A DNA stretch of 6,669 nucleotides from positions 1 through 6,669 of the forward strand of contig QQUM01000729.1 in the NCBI GenBank assembly GCA_008501545.1, read 5' to 3'. The DNA is from Calditrichota bacterium. GTDB lineage: Bacteria > Zhuqueibacterota > Zhuqueibacteria > Zhuqueibacterales > Geothermadaptataceae. A model generated the notes under the pieces. The model searched no databases and was not told the DNA's origin. It worked only from the letters and a program-made list of their open reading frames with translations. Positions 4,865-6,669 of the stretch are shown here, in pieces. Position numbers and translations under genes: made by a program. The number at the start of each line of letters is the position of its first letter. Within the stretch, counting starts at the first letter, position 1.

Positions 4865-5974
4865 GTGGATTTGACCTATTCCACATTAAAAAATGAATTC
4901 GAAAAGTATTCTGTAAAGACCGACCAGGATAAAATGCAAGCGTATTTTGAGTTGGAGTGTCAAAAAACAAATTTGGGAACTGTTTTGGATCAACTCCTGA
5001 ATTGGGAAAGGCAAACAGGTTACATTGCACCCCGGATGCTTGCAGCCAACAAGCAATTTTATTATCCGGATAAAGAGACAGGCGTTACTTTTGGTATTCA
5101 GATTAATTACCAGCGTGATCACTACAGTCCGTTGCCGGCAAAGTTAGCCAACAGAAAACAGTTGCATTGTCCAATTTGCTATGAAAATATTGGGATTACC
5201 GGCAAGGAAAACCTGCGGGTTTTTCGATTCAATTTGCGTGGATGCAAAGAATTTTTCATTCAATTGACGCCTTACCCTTTGCGTGAAAAACATTTCGTCC
5301 TCATCGAAATGGAGAAAAAGCCCATGCGAATGGATGAAGACAGTGTGGCCGATTTGGTGCGTTTCATCGAACTGGCGCCAGGCTACACCGGTTGCTCCAA
5401 CAGCGATGTCGCCTGGGCTGGTGCATCAATCCTGCAACACCACCATTACCAGGTTTTTGAGAATCTCGAACTGCCGGTTATGCAGGCGAATTACAGCGCC
5501 TATTCTGGAATAACGGAAACAGTTGCGTATGGCTTGCTGGACTTTCCAATCGCGTGCTGCAAAATTTCCATGGTAGATCGTACGAAGTTTATCGCCGTTT
5601 GCGGGACAATTATTCGTGCGTGGAAGGCATTGGATCCGGGACGCAATACCTGCAATCTCATCGTGCAAAAAGACGATAAAATGTATTGCAGTTACATCAT
5701 TTTTCGAAACCCTGATTTTCGGACATCGGATGCATGGCACGTTTTTAAAACCGAAGGTGTAGGTGTTATCGAAGTTGCTGGCGAAGGTATTCTGCCGGTG
5801 CCGAAGGGAGAGAACGCAGCGCGATTGAATCGGATGATCGAAGATCAGGGATTGGATGTGATAAAAGGACTTATCGAAGACAACAATCCCGTTAAAAAAA
5901 ATGCCTTTGCAAGGCACTTCGCCTGGTTGCGAAATATTGTGGAATTCGAGATGAATCGAATGCAAATTTCATAG
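4865..5974 (+). CDS. GalT/HIT-superfamily nucleotidyltransferase or phosphorylase (DUF4922-like)
   Basis: The 369-residue protein starts at GTG 4865, the first possible start after an in-frame TAA at 4859-4861; the ribosome binding site (GGGTAAG) is modest. The core has the layout of the GalT/Ap4A phosphorylase/GDP-L-galactose phosphorylase branch of the HIT superfamily. C-P-I-C (102-105) sits at the usual GalT-type CxxC position, followed by L-T-P-Y-P-L-R-E-K-H (134-143) and G-A-S-I-L-Q-H-H-H-Y-Q (186-196), giving the H-x-H-x-Q nucleotidyl-transfer motif as His192-x-His194-x-Gln196. Proteins of this branch form a nucleotidyl-histidine intermediate and move NMP between a sugar-1-phosphate and a nucleoside diphosphate sugar or phosphate. 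The exact substrate cannot be read from sequence. A NagB-like gene follows 129 bp later on the same strand, which hints at hexose or amino-sugar phosphate metabolism. No signal peptide is present, so it is cytoplasmic. Confidence 0.72.
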   Translation: MDLTYSTLKNEFEKYSVKTDQDKMQAYFELECQKTNLGTVLDQLLNWERQTGYIAPRMLAANKQFYYPDKETGVTFGIQINYQRDHYSPLPAKLANRKQLHCPICYENIGITGKENLRVFRFNLRGCKEFFIQLTPYPLREKHFVLIEMEKKPMRMDEDSVADLVRFIELAPGYTGCSNSDVAWAGASILQHHHYQVFENLELPVMQANYSAYSGITETVAYGLLDFPIACCKISMVDRTKFIAVCGTIIRAWKALDPGRNTCNLIVQKDDKMYCSYIIFRNPDFRTSDAWHVFKTEGVGVIEVAGEGILPVPKGENAARLNRMIEDQGLDVIKGLIEDNNPVKKNAFARHFAWLRNIVEFEMNRMQIS

Positions 5975-5990
5975 AGTTAAAAGGAAGAAA

Positions 5991-6062
5991 TTTGTAGTGA
6001 AGGCTTAAGCCCTTTTTCCGGAGAGAAGAGGATGAAGGAGAGACTGAAGTCTCCACTACGAA
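5991..6062. repeat. 72-bp short inverted-repeat element with two inner palindromes
   Basis: Ends TTTGTAGTG (5991-5999) and CACTACGAA (6054-6062) are inverted at 8 of 9 positions. Inside lie a perfect palindrome GGCTTAAGCC (6002-6011) and a hairpin GAGACT-GA-AGTCTC (6040-6053). This nested plan (outer terminal repeats, two inner hairpins, purine-rich middle) is typical of small interspersed elements mobilised by IS200/RAYT-type transposases. It fills most of the gap between the nucleotidyltransferase stop and the NagB-like start; the RNA could form a large hairpin or act as a weak terminator. Confidence 0.65.
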
Positions 6063-6103
6063 CTTGAGTTATTGAAATCGTAAAAATATTTTTGGAGCTT
6101 GAT

Positions 6104-6669
6104 ATGGCGATTAATATTTCCATCGCACGAGATAAAAGTGAACTAGGAGAAAAAGCAGCAGCCAAAGGCGCTGAATTTATTCGTGAAGCCGTCGGGAAAA
6201 AAGGTGAAGCGAGCATAATCGTTGCCACTGGCGCTTCACAGTTTGAAATGTTGCAATCACTTGTTAAACAAGAGATTGAATGGGAGAAAATCACAGCTTT
6301 CCATCTTGATGAGTATATCGGACTGCCTGTAACGCATCCGGCTTCTTTTCGGAGATACCTTAAGGAGCGTTTCGTGGACAAGGTGTCGATAAAAGAATTT
6401 ATTTATGTCAATGGTGATTCCGAGCCCCATACCGAGTGCCAGCGACTGGGAAATTTAATTCGCATGCACCAGATCGATGTGGCTTTTGTCGGGATCGGTG
6501 AAAATGCCCACCTTGCATTTAATGATCCTCCCGCAGATTTTGAAACAGCGGAACCCTATCTCGTTGTATCGCTTGATGAAGCCTGCAGAAAACAACAGCT
6601 CGGCGAAGGGTGGTTTGCATCCCTCGATGATGTGCCTGCCAGAGCCATCAGTATGTCTATTAAACAGAT
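6104..6669 (+). CDS. Glucosamine-6-phosphate deaminase family protein (NagB-like), 3' end outside window
   Basis: Starts at ATG 6104 with GGAG (6094-6097) 6 nt upstream; 188 residues are visible and the frame is still open. NagB converts glucosamine-6-phosphate to fructose-6-phosphate and ammonia in the cytoplasm. Matching landmarks are the phosphate loop region A-T-G-A-S (41-45), [10 protein letters not shown] (67-75) with the general-base Asp69 (Asp72 in E. coli NagB), H-P-A-S-F (78-82), and [13 protein letters not shown] (130-142) with His136 (His143 in E. coli). Two catalytic positions differ from E. coli: Asn134 replaces Asp141 and Asp141 replaces Glu148. The G-E-N-x-H-x-A-F-N-D-P form is that of a NagB-like subgroup common outside enterics and usually annotated as deaminase, so activity is plausible but not certain. 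It could also be another sugar-phosphate isomerase of the same fold. Confidence 0.85.
   Translation, partial: MAINISIARDKSELGEKAAAKGAEFIREAVGKKGEASIIVATGASQFEMLQSLVKQEIEWEKITAFHLDEYIGLPVTHPASFRRYLKERFVDKVSIKEFIYVNGDSEPHTECQRLGNLIRMHQIDVAFVGIGENAHLAFNDPPADFETAEPYLVVSLDEACRKQQLGEGWFASLDDVPARAISMSIKQ

Overview
The window reads as a piece of chromosome from a bacterium with moderate GC, fairly AT-rich spacers, Shine-Dalgarno-led genes and many short inverted-repeat elements between genes. The lipoprotein signal, the malic enzyme fused to a phosphotransacetylase domain, the DUF4922-like nucleotidyltransferase and the sigma-54 promoter suggest an uncultured Gram-negative lineage such as Calditrichota/KSB1 or another FCB-type group. 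That placement is inference from gene style, not from a marker gene.

Layout. Positions 1-335 (minus strand) hold the N-terminal part of a small SnoaL/NTF2-like lipoprotein. Its upstream side is a perfect 15-bp inverted-repeat element (351-430). After a gene-poor stretch comes a 68-residue stand-alone Fis-type helix-turn-helix protein (861-1067). A GTCGC/GCGAC dyad (1084-1109) and a near-consensus sigma-54 promoter (1189-1203) follow. That promoter drives what looks like a decayed mini-operon: a truncated NifX-like domain (1238-1402), an ORF that lost its start codon by an apparent one-base deletion (1403-1620), and a 38-residue ORF overlapping it at ATGA (1617-1733). The last ORF runs into another interspersed inverted repeat (1715-1811).

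The central gene is a full-length NADP-type malic enzyme with a C-terminal phosphotransacetylase domain (1854-4166), preceded by a hairpin that touches its ribosome binding site. It is followed by an unrecognised 117-residue protein (4227-4580), a 31-residue ORF resembling the first strand of a response-regulator receiver domain (4687-4782), and a perfect 12-bp inverted repeat (4757-4806). A GalT/HIT-like nucleotidyltransferase of DUF4922 type starts with GTG (4865-5974). After one more short repeat element (5991-6062), a NagB-like glucosamine-6-phosphate deaminase family gene begins and leaves the window (6104-6669).

Functionally, the right half is carbon metabolism: malate to pyruvate with NADPH, and amino-sugar or nucleotide-sugar chemistry. 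The left half is a small regulatory and sigma-54 region with signs of gene decay. The part most worth a second look is 861-1811: a complete sigma-54 promoter architecture in front of genes that appear broken, beside a tiny Fis-like regulator. No tRNA, rRNA, CRISPR array, transposase or defence system is visible.
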